DNA from: Nocardia sp. NBC_01329
GTDB lineage: Bacteria > Actinomycetota > Actinomycetes > Mycobacteriales > Mycobacteriaceae
Length of the DNA stretch: 64,000 nt
Direction: 5' to 3'
Assembly (NCBI RefSeq): GCF_035956715.1
Contig: NZ_CP108381.1
Location: forward strand, 124,001-188,000
The notes beneath the pieces are model-generated. The model made no database searches. It saw nothing but the letters and a program-made list of their open reading frames with translations, and was not told where the DNA came from. Position 1 is the first letter of the stretch. Every line of letters starts with the position of its first letter. Shown in pieces: positions 9,294 through 18,766 of this stretch. Made by a program: the position numbers and the translations under genes.

Positions 9294-9387
9294 GGGTTGA
9301 GGCCGTCTCGCCGTTCAGGCCTCGAAGCGCATGCGCCGAAGGCGCGAGTCTCGAGGCCTGAACGGCGAGACCTCAGGGCCTCAACCC
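9294..9387. repeat. Long nested inverted repeat in the tetR–mfd gap
   Basis: Arms at 9306–9325 and 9351–9370 are perfect 20-base complements (TCTCGCCGTTCAGGCCTCGA). Outside them, GGGTTGAGGCC (9294–9304) pairs with 9377–9387 after a small bulge. The 25-base loop holds a further hairpin, GCGCC-GAA-GGCGC. The 373-base gap between stop and next start (9097–9469) shows no gene. The element could be a terminator, but it is 200 bases from the upstream stop and much longer than needed, so a dispersed palindromic repeat is possible. Confidence 0.7.
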
Positions 9388-9469
9388 CGCGCACGCCAGT
9401 GCGCAGACAAGCACAGATAGACTCGCGGAGCTCGGTGGAATCGCTTTCGTTCGGCGTTCAGGAGAGAAA

Positions 9470-12400
9470 ATGTCTGCCCCACGTCCACCACTGGCGGGAT
9501 TGGCCGCTGCGGCCGGTGCCGATACCGCGTTGCGGACCGTTTCCGGGATGCTCGGGCGGTCGCCGGTGGAGTTGGTGGCGCCGGCTGCGGCGCGGTCGTT
9601 CGTCGCGGCGACGATGGCGGCCGAGCGGCCCGTGGTGGTGGTGACCGCGACCGGCCGGGAGGCCGATGATCTGACGCTGGAGCTCGGCGAGATGCTGGGG
9701 TCGGCGGTCGCGCAGTTCCCGTCCTGGGAGACGCTGCCGCACGAGCGGCTTTCGCCGGGCGCCGATACCGTCGGACGTCGGCTAGAGGTGCTGCGGCGGC
9801 TGGCGCATCCGGAGGATCCGGTGTTCGCGGAGCCGTTGCGGGTCGTGGTGACCACGGTGCGGTCGCTGATGCAGCCGATGGCGAGTGGTCTGGGCGATAT
9901 CGAACCGGTCGTGTTGCGGATCGGCGGAGAAGCCGATTTCGACGTATTGGTCTCGCGTCTGGTCGAATTCGCGTATACGCGGGTGGACATGGTCGGTAAG
10001 CGCGGCGAGTTCGCGGTACGCGGCGGCATATTGGATCTTTTCCCGCCCACCGCGGACCACCCGGTCCGGGTGGAGTTCTGGGGGGACGAGGTCACCGAAC
10101 TGCGACCGTTCTCCGTGGCCGATCAGCGGTCGCTGGGGGAGACTTCGCTGGATACCGTCGTCGCGGCGCCGTGCCGGGAACTGCTGCTCACCCCGGCGGT
10201 GCGGGAGCGGGCCGCGGCGGTGGCGGCGGCGAATCCGGCAGATGCCGCGCTGGTGGAGATGCTGGCGAAGCTCGCCGAGGGTATCGCGGTCGAGGGGATG
10301 GAGGCGCTGCTGCCGGTGTTGCAGCCGGGTGAGTTGCGGTTGCTGACCGAGCAGTTGCCCGAAAGTACCCATCTGCTGGTGTGTGATCCGGAGAAGGTCC
10401 GTACCCGGGCGGCCGATCTCATGCGGACAGGTGAGGAATTCCTGGAGGCTTCGTGGACCGCGGCCTCCTTCGGCAGTGATGCGCCGTTGGGCGCGCACGG
10501 GCTGGATCTGGCCGCGTCGGCCTATCGTCCGCTCGCCGATATCCAGGCGAGTGCCGCGGCCCGGGAGCTGCCCTGGTGGACGGTGAGTCCGCTGTCGTCC
10601 GGCGCTTCGTCGGAGGTGGAGTTGCCGGTGCAGTCCGGGCCCACCGCGCGGGGCTCCGACGAACTGGTGGCGACCATTTTCGCCTCACTGCGTGCGCACG
10701 TGACGACCGGTGGCCGTGCCGTGGTGGTGCTGGCCGGGCACGGTACGGCTCAACGCACCCTGGAGCGGCTCGGTGAGGCGGAGGTTCCGTCCGCGGAGTT
10801 GCCTGCCGGTGCGGAGCCGGTGCCCGGAGTGGTCGGGGTGCTGTGCGGGTCGCTGCACGACGGGGTGATCTTCGCGGACGCCGGTCTGGTGGTGGTCGCG
10901 GAATCCGATCTCACCGGTAACCGCGTCACCGCCCCGGGCGACGGGAAGCGGTTGCCCGCCAAACGCCGTAACCAGGTGGATCCGCTGGCGTTGAACGCCG
11001 GGGACATGGTGGTGCACGACCAGCACGGCATCGGCCGTTTCGTCGAGATGATCGAGCGCACGGTCGGTGGCGCACGGCGCGAATACCTGGTGATCGAATA
11101 CGCGCCCGGTAAACGCGGCCAGCCCGGTGACCGGTTGTTCGTTCCGATGGAATCGCTGGACCAGCTGTCCCGGTATGTGGGTGGCGAACTGCCCAGCTTG
11201 TCGAAACTGGGTGGCGCGGATTGGTCGAACACCAAGCGCAAGGCACGTAAAGCGGTCCGGGAGATCGCCGGGGAACTTGTGCAGCTCTACGCTGCCCGGC
11301 AGGCGGCGCCCGGTCACGCGTTCGGCCCGGACACCCCGTGGCAGCGGGAGATGGAGGACGCGTTCGCGTTCACCGAGACCGTCGATCAGCTCACCGCCAT
11401 CTCCGATGTGAAGGCGGATATGGAGAAGGCCGTACCGATGGACCGCGTCGTCTGCGGCGATGTCGGATACGGCAAGACCGAGATCGCGGTGCGGGCGGCG
11501 TTCAAGGCTGTGCAGGACGGTAAGCAGGTTGTGGTTCTGGTGCCGACGACTCTGCTGGCCCAGCAGCATCTGCAGACCTTCTCCGAACGGCTCGCCGGGT
11601 TCCCGGTGACCGTGAAGGGCCTGTCCCGGTTCACCGATCCCGCGGAATCGCGGGAGGTGCTCGCGGGGATGGCCGAGGGGGAGGTCGATATCGTGGTCGG
11701 CACCCACCGTCTGCTGCAGACCGCGGTGCGCTGGAAGAACCTCGGTCTGGTGATCGTGGACGAGGAGCAGCGTTTCGGGGTGGAGCACAAGGAGCACATC
11801 AAGGCGCTGCGGACGCATGTGGATGTGCTGACCATGTCCGCGACCCCGATTCCGCGCACTTTGGAGATGAGCCTGGCCGGTATCCGCGAGATGTCGACCA
11901 TTCTGACTCCGCCCGAGGAGCGGCATCCGGTGCTCACCTATGTGGGCGGGTACAACGATAAGCAGGTCACCGCGGCAATCCGGCGTGAGTTGTTGCGCGA
12001 CGGCCAGGTGTTCTACGTGCACAACCGGGTGTCCTCGATCGAGAAGGCGGCCAAGCGGATCCGAGATCTGGTCCCGGAGGCCCGGGTCGTGGTCGCGCAC
12101 GGACAATTGAACGAGGACATTCTCGAACGCACCGTGCAGGGTTTCTGGCAGCGCGAGTTCGATGTCCTCGTATGTACGACGATCATCGAGACCGGTCTGG
12201 ATATCTCCAACGCCAATACGCTGATCGTGGAGCGGGCCGATACGCTCGGTCTCTCCCAGTTGCACCAGTTGCGTGGGCGGGTCGGCCGTAGCCGGGAACG
12301 TGGATACGCCTACTTCCTGTACCCGGCGGAGAAACCGCTCACCGAAACCGCCTACGACCGGCTCGCCACCATCGCACAGAACTCCGACCTCGGCGCGGGT

Positions 12401-13084
12401 ATGGCGGTGGCGATGAAGGATCTGGAGATCCGCGGCGCCGGTAACGTGCTGGGGGCCGAACAGTCCGGACATGTGGCGGGCGTGGGGTTCGATCTCTACG
12501 TGCGACTCGTCGGCGAGGCGGTGGAGGCCTACCGGGCTGCCGCGGACGGGAAACCGATCACCGCCGAGGAGACCAAAGAGGTCCGTATCGACCTCCCGGT
12601 GGACGCGCATATCCCGCCCGACTACATCGCCAGCGATCGGCTGCGGCTGGAGGCCTACCGTAAACTCGCCGCCGCCCATGACGATCCGGCGCTGGCGGCG
12701 GTGGTCGAGGAACTCGTCGATCGCTACGGCGCGCTGCCGGTCGAGGTCGGCCGGCTGGTCTCGGTGGCCAGACTGCGGCTGCTGGCACGCGAGTACGGGG
12801 TCACCGAGATCGCGGTTACCGGTACGACGGTGAAGGTTTCGCCGCTGTCGCTGCCGGATTCGAAGCAGATGCGGCTCAAGCGCATCTACCCGAGCGCGAC
12901 ATATCGTGCGGCCAGTTCGGTGGTGCAGCTGCCGCTGCCCCGGGTTCAGGACAGTGTCGGTGCCGACCGGCTGCGTGATGTGGTGCTGCTCCAGTATCTC
13001 GCCGATCTACTGCTCGCACTCGACGGTAAAGCCGCCGGTGCGGTGGATCTCACGGTCGCGACCGAGGTGAGTCCGGCTCGATGA
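9470..13084 (+). CDS. mfd: Transcription-repair coupling factor Mfd
   Basis: A 1204-residue SF2 translocase that removes RNA polymerase stalled at DNA lesions and recruits UvrA. Order of domains: UvrB-like N-terminal module (about 20–330); the RNA-polymerase-interacting CarD-like domain, starting around [16 protein letters not shown] (about 511–526); helicase motor with Walker [10 protein letters not shown] (about 663–671), DEEQ box (about 763) and motif [13 protein letters not shown]; and the C-terminal TRCF domain. ATG with AGGAGAGAAA upstream. It overlaps mazG by four bases (ATGA), so the two are cotranscribed and translationally coupled. Confidence 0.97.
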   Translation: MSAPRPPLAGLAAAAGADTALRTVSGMLGRSPVELVAPAAARSFVAATMAAERPVVVVTATGREADDLTLELGEMLGSAVAQFPSWETLPHERLSPGADTVGRRLEVLRRLAHPEDPVFAEPLRVVVTTVRSLMQPMASGLGDIEPVVLRIGGEADFDVLVSRLVEFAYTRVDMVGKRGEFAVRGGILDLFPPTADHPVRVEFWGDEVTELRPFSVADQRSLGETSLDTVVAAPCRELLLTPAVRERAAAVAAANPADAALVEMLAKLAEGIAVEGMEALLPVLQPGELRLLTEQLPESTHLLVCDPEKVRTRAADLMRTGEEFLEASWTAASFGSDAPLGAHGLDLAASAYRPLADIQASAAARELPWWTVSPLSSGASSEVELPVQSGPTARGSDELVATIFASLRAHVTTGGRAVVVLAGHGTAQRTLERLGEAEVPSAELPAGAEPVPGVVGVLCGSLHDGVIFADAGLVVVAESDLTGNRVTAPGDGKRLPAKRRNQVDPLALNAGDMVVHDQHGIGRFVEMIERTVGGARREYLVIEYAPGKRGQPGDRLFVPMESLDQLSRYVGGELPSLSKLGGADWSNTKRKARKAVREIAGELVQLYAARQAAPGHAFGPDTPWQREMEDAFAFTETVDQLTAISDVKADMEKAVPMDRVVCGDVGYGKTEIAVRAAFKAVQDGKQVVVLVPTTLLAQQHLQTFSERLAGFPVTVKGLSRFTDPAESREVLAGMAEGEVDIVVGTHRLLQTAVRWKNLGLVIVDEEQRFGVEHKEHIKALRTHVDVLTMSATPIPRTLEMSLAGIREMSTILTPPEERHPVLTYVGGYNDKQVTAAIRRELLRDGQVFYVHNRVSSIEKAAKRIRDLVPEARVVVAHGQLNEDILERTVQGFWQREFDVLVCTTIIETGLDISNANTLIVERADTLGLSQLHQLRGRVGRSRERGYAYFLYPAEKPLTETAYDRLATIAQNSDLGAGMAVAMKDLEIRGAGNVLGAEQSGHVAGVGFDLYVRLVGEAVEAYRAAADGKPITAEETKEVRIDLPVDAHIPPDYIASDRLRLEAYRKLAAAHDDPALAAVVEELVDRYGALPVEVGRLVSVARLRLLAREYGVTEIAVTGTTVKVSPLSLPDSKQMRLKRIYPSATYRAASSVVQLPLPRVQDSVGADRLRDVVLLQYLADLLLALDGKAAGAVDLTVATEVSPAR

Positions 13085-13839
13085 CAACCGATCCCGGTGC
13101 GGTCGGCGCCGACGGGCCGGACCCCGGCCTGCTCGAATCGGAAACGGCCACCGTCGCCGCCGGTCTGACCGAAGCGGTGGAGGTGATGGATCGGCTGTGG
13201 CGATTCGGTGGCTGGGAGGTCACCCAGACCCACGATTCGCTGCGGCCGTATCTGCTGGAGGAGACCTACGAACTGCTCGACGCGATCCAGGACGAGGACG
13301 CCGGCACGATCCGCGAGGAACTGGGCGACCTGCTGCTACAGGTCTTGTTCCATTCGCGGATCGCCGAAGCAGCGGGCGAATTCACCATCGGCGATGTGGC
13401 CGCGGCACTGGTCGCCAAGCTGGTGAACCGCAGTCCGCATCTGGCCGCTGGACCCGACGAATACGGTTTCGGTACGGCGGCCACGGTCGAAGAGAAGGTT
13501 GCGGCACAGGAAAAGGCGTGGGAGGAAAAGAAATCCGCGGAGAAGACCCGGCGTTCCTGTCTGGACGGTATCGCCATGGCGCAACCGGCGCTGGCGCTGG
13601 CCGAGAAGGTCTGTTCCCGTAGCGCCCGCGCCGGTCTACCGGAGGAATTGATTCCGGCGGATCTGCGTATCGTCCATCTGGGCGGCCCGGAGAGCGCGGA
13701 GGAACGCTTGCGCAAAGCCACCCTCGCCTTCGCCGCCGCTATCCGTCATACGGAAGACGCCGCCGAAGCCGCTCGCGGCGCCCGCCGTCCGTTATCCGCC
13801 GAGGACTGGCTCGTGTACTGGCCCGCCGTCGGCGTGTAG
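13081..13839 (+). CDS. mazG: MazG-family nucleoside triphosphate pyrophosphohydrolase
   Basis: A 252-residue enzyme that hydrolyses (d)NTPs, including damaged nucleotides, to the monophosphate and pyrophosphate. The helical MazG core carries the metal-binding acidic motifs [12 protein letters not shown] (about 59–70) and [12 protein letters not shown] (about 79–90). [10 protein letters not shown] segment and a Lys/Glu-rich helix follow, as in other MazG proteins. The C-terminal 60 residues resemble mycobacterial MazG tails rather than a second MazG domain. It overlaps mfd by four bases and follows it as Rv1021 follows Rv1020. Confidence 0.92.
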   Translation: MTTDPGAVGADGPDPGLLESETATVAAGLTEAVEVMDRLWRFGGWEVTQTHDSLRPYLLEETYELLDAIQDEDAGTIREELGDLLLQVLFHSRIAEAAGEFTIGDVAAALVAKLVNRSPHLAAGPDEYGFGTAATVEEKVAAQEKAWEEKKSAEKTRRSCLDGIAMAQPALALAEKVCSRSARAGLPEELIPADLRIVHLGGPESAEERLRKATLAFAAAIRHTEDAAEAARGARRPLSAEDWLVYWPAVGV

Positions 13840-13894
13840 GTGCGCTGACCACCTCGTACGCGTCCGGACGATGGACCGTTTCGCCCGGGCCGGG

Positions 13895-14782
13895 TCAGTC
13901 GGTATCCACTGGCCGATGGTCTGCGGGCCAGGGCTCCCGGACGAGTTTTGTCGCATCTGCTTCGTCCAGCTCGATGTCGAATATCTCGGCGAGGATCTTC
14001 GGCACGTCGGTTCGTTCCACCTCACGGGTCTCGCCGGTCCCATCCGGGTATCCGGTGATCAGTGTGACGCCGTCGAGCATGTGATGCGCCTCCGGATGAA
14101 ATCTCTGTGCGATCGGGCGCATGGTGAACGGTGAATGCGGGGACGTCGATACATAGTGATTACCGACTGTCTGATCGATCCGGTACTGCGGGTTCATGGT
14201 GAACGTTCGCCGGGTCAGCCAGCCGTTGCGGGAGAAGTGGTGCAGTGTCCACAGCTCTTCGCCCAGTTCGTCCACGCCGTGCTCGAGCCTGAACCGCCAG
14301 GCACCTACGGTGAATTCATCATCGCGCGCGGTCAGTTCGATCGGTTCCAGCGGGCCCGAACCGAAACCGACATCGCACAACCAGGCCCGTCCGTCGTCTG
14401 CGGTGGTCACCCGCAGCAGTGCGTGCGTGGCAGGTAGCAGACGACTGTCCTGGCCCATGAAGATCCGCCCGGCCAGACCGGTGACACCGAAGCCGAGCCG
14501 TTCCAGCGCGGCGGCGAACAACGCGCAGTTCTCGAAACAGTATCCGCCCCGTCGACGCCGAACCATCTTGTCCTGCATCGACTCCACGTCCAGTCGCACC
14601 GGCCGGCCCAGGATGATCTCCAGGTTCTCGAATGGGAACGTCGTGGTGTGCCCGCGTACCAGTCCGCGCAGCGTCGCGAGGGTCGGCGTACGTTCCCCGT
14701 CGAAACCGATACGGGCCAGATATGCGTCCAAGTCCAGATCCTCACCGCTCCAGCGGTAGGACGGATGTATGGATGTACTCAT
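13895..14782 (-). CDS. nat: Arylamine N-acetyltransferase
   Basis: 295 residues. The enzyme transfers acetyl (in actinobacteria also propionyl) groups from CoA to arylamines and hydrazines. The catalytic triad is visible: Cys82 in RRGGYCFEN, His120 in PATHALLRV and Asp137 in WLCDVGFG. Length and the FPFENL motif (about 49–54) fit the family. It follows the dehydrogenase gene with a 13-base gap and is probably cotranscribed. In mycobacteria nat sits with cholesterol-ring catabolism genes. None are seen here, so its role may be detoxification. Confidence 0.93.
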   Translation of the reverse strand: MSTSIHPSYRWSGEDLDLDAYLARIGFDGERTPTLATLRGLVRGHTTTFPFENLEIILGRPVRLDVESMQDKMVRRRRGGYCFENCALFAAALERLGFGVTGLAGRIFMGQDSRLLPATHALLRVTTADDGRAWLCDVGFGSGPLEPIELTARDDEFTVGAWRFRLEHGVDELGEELWTLHHFSRNGWLTRRTFTMNPQYRIDQTVGNHYVSTSPHSPFTMRPIAQRFHPEAHHMLDGVTLITGYPDGTGETREVERTDVPKILAEIFDIELDEADATKLVREPWPADHRPVDTD

Positions 14783-14795
14783 GCTCTCCTCGGGT

Positions 14796-15656
14796 CTATC
14801 CGCGGTCGAAGTGCTCGATCAGTCGGGAATAGCTGTCGTCGCCGTGGCCGGCCGACAGCGCATCCGCGACCATCTGCCTGGTGTATGACGGCAGCGTGTC
14901 GTCGACTCCCCGGGCCCGGCTCTCGGCGATCAGGTCGTCGATGGAGGGCAGGTGATGTTTGAGCGCACCGAACGGGGTGGCGTACTCGGCGCGATCGATC
15001 TCGGCGCCGAACATCGGGAACAAGGACGGCAGCGCGGCGAGGGACGGTTCCGCCTGTTCGCTGTAACTCTCGATCGAGATTCCGGCATTGCGGAGAAGTG
15101 CCGCGGCATGGAGGAATCCGTTCAACAGACCCCACATGATGCCGTGGAAAGCCATTCCGTACACCAAGGGCACACTCGGATCGGTCGACACATGAGTTGC
15201 ACGCCCGCCGAGAGCCCGCAACTCCGCTTCGTGACGATCGAACACCCGCCGAGGTCCGCCGAAGAAGATCACCGCGTCCGGCGAGCCGATCGCGGGCGCG
15301 ATGGTCATGATCTGCCCGTGCAGATAATCCGCACCGTGTGCGGTCACCAGTTCAGCCGCCGCCGTCGCTTGATCGGACGGGCCGTCGGTCAGATTGACCA
15401 CGGTTCGGCCCGCCAACTTCGTGCCCACCGACTGCAACAGTTCCGCTGCCACCGCCGCGCCCTGGACATTGACGATCAATAACTGGGCCTCGCTCACAGC
15501 CGACTCCGGGGACGCGGCCGCCCGGGCCCCCTTGGCTACCAGCGGCTCCGCTTTTTCCGCCGACCTGTTCCACACCACGACCTGGTGACCGGCATCCAGA
15601 ATGGCCGTAGCCAGTGCGGATCCCATTTCACCCAAACCGATTACTGCGACTGTCAT
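14796..15656 (-). CDS. NAD(P)-dependent oxidoreductase, 6-phosphogluconate dehydrogenase / imine reductase-like
   Basis: 286 residues. A Rossmann domain opens with VIGLGEMGSALATAIL (about 5–20), followed by VWNRSAEKAEPL, whose Arg after the second strand favours NADP. The all-helical C-terminal domain is of beta-hydroxyacid dehydrogenase/imine reductase type. The segment around residues 168–176 (GMAFHGIMW) lies where related enzymes hold the catalytic residue, and the canonical GKxGxG-N-K motif is not evident, which favours an imine-reductase-like enzyme. Head gene of a two-gene operon with nat. Substrate unknown. Confidence 0.82.
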   Translation of the reverse strand: MTVAVIGLGEMGSALATAILDAGHQVVVWNRSAEKAEPLVAKGARAAASPESAVSEAQLLIVNVQGAAVAAELLQSVGTKLAGRTVVNLTDGPSDQATAAAELVTAHGADYLHGQIMTIAPAIGSPDAVIFFGGPRRVFDRHEAELRALGGRATHVSTDPSVPLVYGMAFHGIMWGLLNGFLHAAALLRNAGISIESYSEQAEPSLAALPSLFPMFGAEIDRAEYATPFGALKHHLPSIDDLIAESRARGVDDTLPSYTRQMVADALSAGHGDDSYSRLIEHFDRG

Positions 15657-15713
15657 GATTCTCCCGTTCTGGTGGTTACCCAGAAGACGCTAGAACCTGA
15701 ACTTTTGTTTAGA

Positions 15714-16070
15714 TCAAGCGAGTGAGACGCAGGTCACTCTCGCCGACCGTCGCCCGGTCAGACGGTGATACAGCTCGCCGAACACCATGGCGGTTTCGGA
15801 AGAAGCATCCTCGGACAGGTCGTAGCGGGCCAATTCGGCACCGGTGTGCTCGATGCTGCCCTCCGGTGACCGGAGATTGTTGTAGAAGACGAAATGCTGA
15901 TCCGACAGGACCTTCGAGCTCGGACCGGTCGCCAGGGCGCTGGCATCGAGGTCGTAGTCGGCACCCACCGAGGTGCGCACATCCCAGCCGAGTCCGACAG
16001 CGATCTCGGTCAGATTGGGGGCTTGTTCGGACAGCGAGACATTGCCGCCCTTGGCCAGTGAGACACTCAT
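15714..16070 (-). pseudogene. terD: Decayed TerD-family (tellurium/stress) protein
   Basis: The first 80 residues are a near-perfect TerD start (MSVSLAKGGNVSLSE, VGLGWDVRTS, DYDLDASAL, HFVFYNNLRSPEGS, EHTG). The reading frame then jumps directly to AELARYDLSEDASSETAMVF, a block that normally lies about 60 residues further on. After GELY the usual C-terminus (EWKFRAVGQGYxxGL) is replaced by an unrelated 17-residue tail. The product is 118 residues against about 190 for the family. The missing central block contains part of the calcium-binding beta-sandwich, so function is unlikely. The ATG at 16070 has GGGAAGG upstream, so it may still be translated. Confidence 0.8.
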
Positions 16071-16181
16071 GTTCACCTTCCCGAAGCGCCGAACACGCCC
16101 GACGACCGAGAGCGCCGGACGCCCGGCGAAAACAGATGAGGCGCCGCTGCGCCGGACGGGTCGAATGCCGGGCAGCCGGAC

Positions 16182-16664
16182 TCAGAACTTCTCTTCGTTC
16201 TCCGCCCAGGACTTCAGCGTCGCCACCCGATGCTCCAGGGCGCGCAGTTCGCTGTCGTCGAGCACGGTGCGCTGAATACCCTGAGCGACCACGAAAGCCG
16301 ACTGCCGGTGGTCGTCGATGACATCCACATCGAGACGGACCGCGACATAGTCGTCGGCGCCCGGCATCTCCTCGGCGATGACCTTGGCCGCGCCGCGCGC
16401 GCACAGCGCCACATCGCCGCCACCCAGAATGAGCAGGGCGACCTGCGGCCGCTCCCGCAGCCGAGCCAGTGAACCGCGATCGAACTTCAGACTGAGCAGG
16501 ATCCGCCGGTCACCGGCACGCACCGGCCACGACACCGGAATGGCATGCGGCGCGGGATCTGTGGTGACCAGAACCGCGATCGTCTCCTGCGGCCACTGCG
16601 GCAGCGCTTCCAGCTCGGGATGGTCGGTTGCGGGATTTTCCGCAGGGCTGAGTCCGGCTGCCAT
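16182..16664 (-). CDS. Pyridoxamine 5'-phosphate oxidase-like flavin/F420-binding protein
   Basis: A 160-residue split-beta-barrel protein. The segment PHAIPVSWPVRAGDRRILLSLKFDRGSLARLRERPQVALLIL reads as the strand–strand–helix core of the PNPOx-like/FDOR family, with the DYVAVRLDVDVI strand closing the barrel. Such proteins bind FMN, F420 or heme; which one cannot be told from sequence here. It stands alone between the decayed terD and the flavodoxin, with about 200 empty bases on the flavodoxin side. No substrate can be named. Confidence 0.7.
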   Translation of the reverse strand: MAAGLSPAENPATDHPELEALPQWPQETIAVLVTTDPAPHAIPVSWPVRAGDRRILLSLKFDRGSLARLRERPQVALLILGGGDVALCARGAAKVIAEEMPGADDYVAVRLDVDVIDDHRQSAFVVAQGIQRTVLDDSELRALEHRVATLKSWAENEEKF

Positions 16665-16865
16665 ATCGTCCCCTCCTGGATCGACGTGGTACCGCGGGGG
16701 TATGCCGTACCACGCACCAGTCTAGAGGTCGGCGCGGACACGCGCGGGGGAAGTACCGACCGCGACCTGCAACGGAACGCGCTGATACCGACCGGAATCG
16801 GTGAGATGCCGGGAAAGGGGTGGTGGGCGGTGGCCGTCCTCGACGGCTCACGATGTGCGCAGCCG

Positions 16866-17324
16866 TCAGGCGGGGGCCAGGGTGATGGACTCGAGGGGGA
16901 GGGTTCTGGACCATTCGCGGCCCATCGCGGCGGGCTTGATTTCGGTGGACGCGTCGTGGCGGGCGTGGTCGCCGAGCTGAACGCCACCGAGTGCGGTGAG
17001 CTTCGCGGCGGCGATCTCGCCGCCGCGATTGAAGGTGTTGTCGTACACCGAATCGCCCAGCCCGAACACCGCGAAACGTAGGGCCGTCAGGTCCGGTCGA
17101 TGTGCCTCCAGCGCTTCGAAGAACGGTTCGGCGCCGGTGGGCAGATCGCCCTCGCCGTAGGTGGAGCACACGATGATATGGAAGATCTCCGGGTCGAGTT
17201 CGGTGATATCGAACTCGCTCATATCGAAGACGGTGATCTGGTGTTCGTTCAGCTCCTCGGCTACTGCCTCGGCAACTTTCTCCGCTGTGCCCATTTCCGA
17301 ACCGAACAGGACGACGATCCGCAC
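16866..17324 (-). CDS. Flavodoxin-domain protein
   Basis: A 152-residue electron carrier binding FMN. The P-loop FGSEMGTAEKVAEA (about 7–20) replaces the usual T/S-x-T-G-x-T, and STYGEGDLPTG (about 58–68) and FGLGDSVYDNTFN (about 92–104) form the isoalloxazine loops. The fold is that of the diflavin-reductase flavodoxin domain, though here it stands alone. GTG start with GGAAGGAGAGG upstream; the open frame continues back through the MATE gene but the RBS fixes the start. Thirty-eight bases separate it from the MATE stop, and this gap holds an iron-box-like sequence, fitting replacement of ferredoxin under iron limitation. Confidence 0.85.
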   Translation of the reverse strand: MRIVVLFGSEMGTAEKVAEAVAEELNEHQITVFDMSEFDITELDPEIFHIIVCSTYGEGDLPTGAEPFFEALEAHRPDLTALRFAVFGLGDSVYDNTFNRGGEIAAAKLTALGGVQLGDHARHDASTEIKPAAMGREWSRTLPLESITLAPA

Positions 17325-17347
17325 CGCGCCTCTCCTTCCGCTGAAAC

Positions 17348-17366
17348 TTTGGAAAGGCAATCCTAA
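17348..17366 (-). promoter_or_regulatory. Candidate IdeR/DtxR iron box before the flavodoxin
   Basis: The minus strand reads TTAGGATTGCCTTTCCAAA, matching 13 of 19 positions of TTAGGTTAGGCTAACCTAA. It lies 24–42 bases upstream of the flavodoxin start and overlaps the last codon of the MATE gene. The match is imperfect. Support comes from position, the flavodoxin product and a better box at the head of the same cluster. Confidence 0.4.
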
Positions 17367-18766
17367 CTTACGGCCTCCCGCTGGCGGGGCGCGAGCACCG
17401 CGTCCTGCTCGTCCAACAGGCTGAAGTATTTGCGCAGCATGAGGGCGGCGGTGGCGGCCAGGCCCGCGGTCAGCCCCCACCAGACTCCGGCCGCACCCAT
17501 GCCTGCCGGATAGGCCAGCACCAGTGCCGTCGGCAGCCCGACGATCCAGTAGCCGACCACCGACAGCCGGAAACCCGCGTTGGTGGCCTGCAATCCGCGC
17601 AGCAGTCCGGTGCCGATGTTCTGGGCCGCGTCGAAGAACTGCAGCACGATACCGATCAGCAGTAGCGCCCGCGCAACCTCCAGGGTCGCGGCATCGGTGG
17701 GATCGAGGAACGGGCGCAGCACCAGGTCGGGGACGAAGGCGTAAGCCAGACCGGTGACCAGCGCAACCACCCCGGCGAACTGAAGTGCCAGCCAGGCCAG
17801 GCCCCGCGCGTGCGCGGTCTCGTCCCGGGCGACACTGTGGCTGACCAGGATCGAAGCGCCGTGTGAGATACCGATGGCAATCTGGAACACGATGTAGATC
17901 ACCTGGTACACAACATTGTGGGCGGCCAGTGCCGCCGGTCCGAACGCACCCATGACCAGTGCGAGCACCGAGAACATCCCGGCCTCGGAACCGTAGGTCA
18001 GGGCGATGGGTGTACCCAGCCGCAGTTCGCCGCGAACGGTCGCCATCCGCACCGGCCACGGACAGACCGGCAGAGTAGGGCCCAGTTCCGGATCGCGACG
18101 CACCATCGTCCAGAACACGGCGAACATCAGCAGGAACACCAGCGAGGTCGCCGCCCCCACACCGGTCAACCCGAGCGCGGGCAGCCCGGCCCAGCCGTGG
18201 ATCAGGGCCATGGCGAGCACGAGATTGACCGCGATCGAACCCAAGGTGACCGCGAGCAGCGCCTGCGGCCGCTGCATCCCCACGGTGTACTGGCGCAGCA
18301 CCTGGAACCACAGGCAGGGCAACAGGCCCGGGGCCAGCGCCACCATCAGCGGCCGGGCATCGGCCAGGACACCGGCGTCCTGGCCGAGCCATTGCAGCGA
18401 CCAGCCCAGGCCGATCAGTATCGCGCCGCCGAGCAGGCCGGCGACGGTGGCGATCAGGAAGCTCGACCGCACCACATCGCGGATCTCGGGGTCGGGATCG
18501 TCGCCGCGTTTCCCGGCGGCGCCCACCGCGGCGGCGATCTGGTTACCGCTACCGGTGATCAGTCCGACGCACATGGTGCGGATCTGGTTGAACAGCACCA
18601 AGGCGAGGCCGCCCGCGGCGACCGCGCGTACGCCGAGGCCGCCCATCAGGGCGATATTGGTGGTGGATACGGCGACCTGCGCTAGCTGGGTCAGCGCGAT
18701 GGGGGTGGCCAGGGCGGCCAGCCGCCGGCCGTCTGGACGATATCGCGAGAGAGGTGTGCCGATCAC
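17363..18766 (-). CDS. MATE-family efflux transporter
   Basis: A 467-residue membrane protein with twelve predicted helices in two pseudo-repeats. The N-half begins LATPIALTQLAQVAVSTTNIA, and the second half begins with GTPIALTYGSEAGMFSVLALVMG, both typical of MATE/DinF proteins. These use a sodium or proton gradient to export cationic or amphipathic molecules. The GTG start overlaps the stop of the SbnA-like gene by four bases, so it belongs to that operon. By position it is the likely exporter of the pathway product, the role played by MFS exporters in staphyloferrin operons. Confidence 0.88.
   Translation of the reverse strand: MIGTPLSRYRPDGRRLAALATPIALTQLAQVAVSTTNIALMGGLGVRAVAAGGLALVLFNQIRTMCVGLITGSGNQIAAAVGAAGKRGDDPDPEIRDVVRSSFLIATVAGLLGGAILIGLGWSLQWLGQDAGVLADARPLMVALAPGLLPCLWFQVLRQYTVGMQRPQALLAVTLGSIAVNLVLAMALIHGWAGLPALGLTGVGAATSLVFLLMFAVFWTMVRRDPELGPTLPVCPWPVRMATVRGELRLGTPIALTYGSEAGMFSVLALVMGAFGPAALAAHNVVYQVIYIVFQIAIGISHGASILVSHSVARDETAHARGLAWLALQFAGVVALVTGLAYAFVPDLVLRPFLDPTDAATLEVARALLLIGIVLQFFDAAQNIGTGLLRGLQATNAGFRLSVVGYWIVGLPTALVLAYPAGMGAAGVWWGLTAGLAATAALMLRKYFSLLDEQDAVLAPRQREAVS

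Noticed and set aside
10685..12679. 664-codon open frame antisense to mfd
   Set aside because: Mirror of the strongly biased mfd coding sequence; its residues (many His, Arg, Gln, Asp) show no domain. Long antisense frames are expected at this G+C content.
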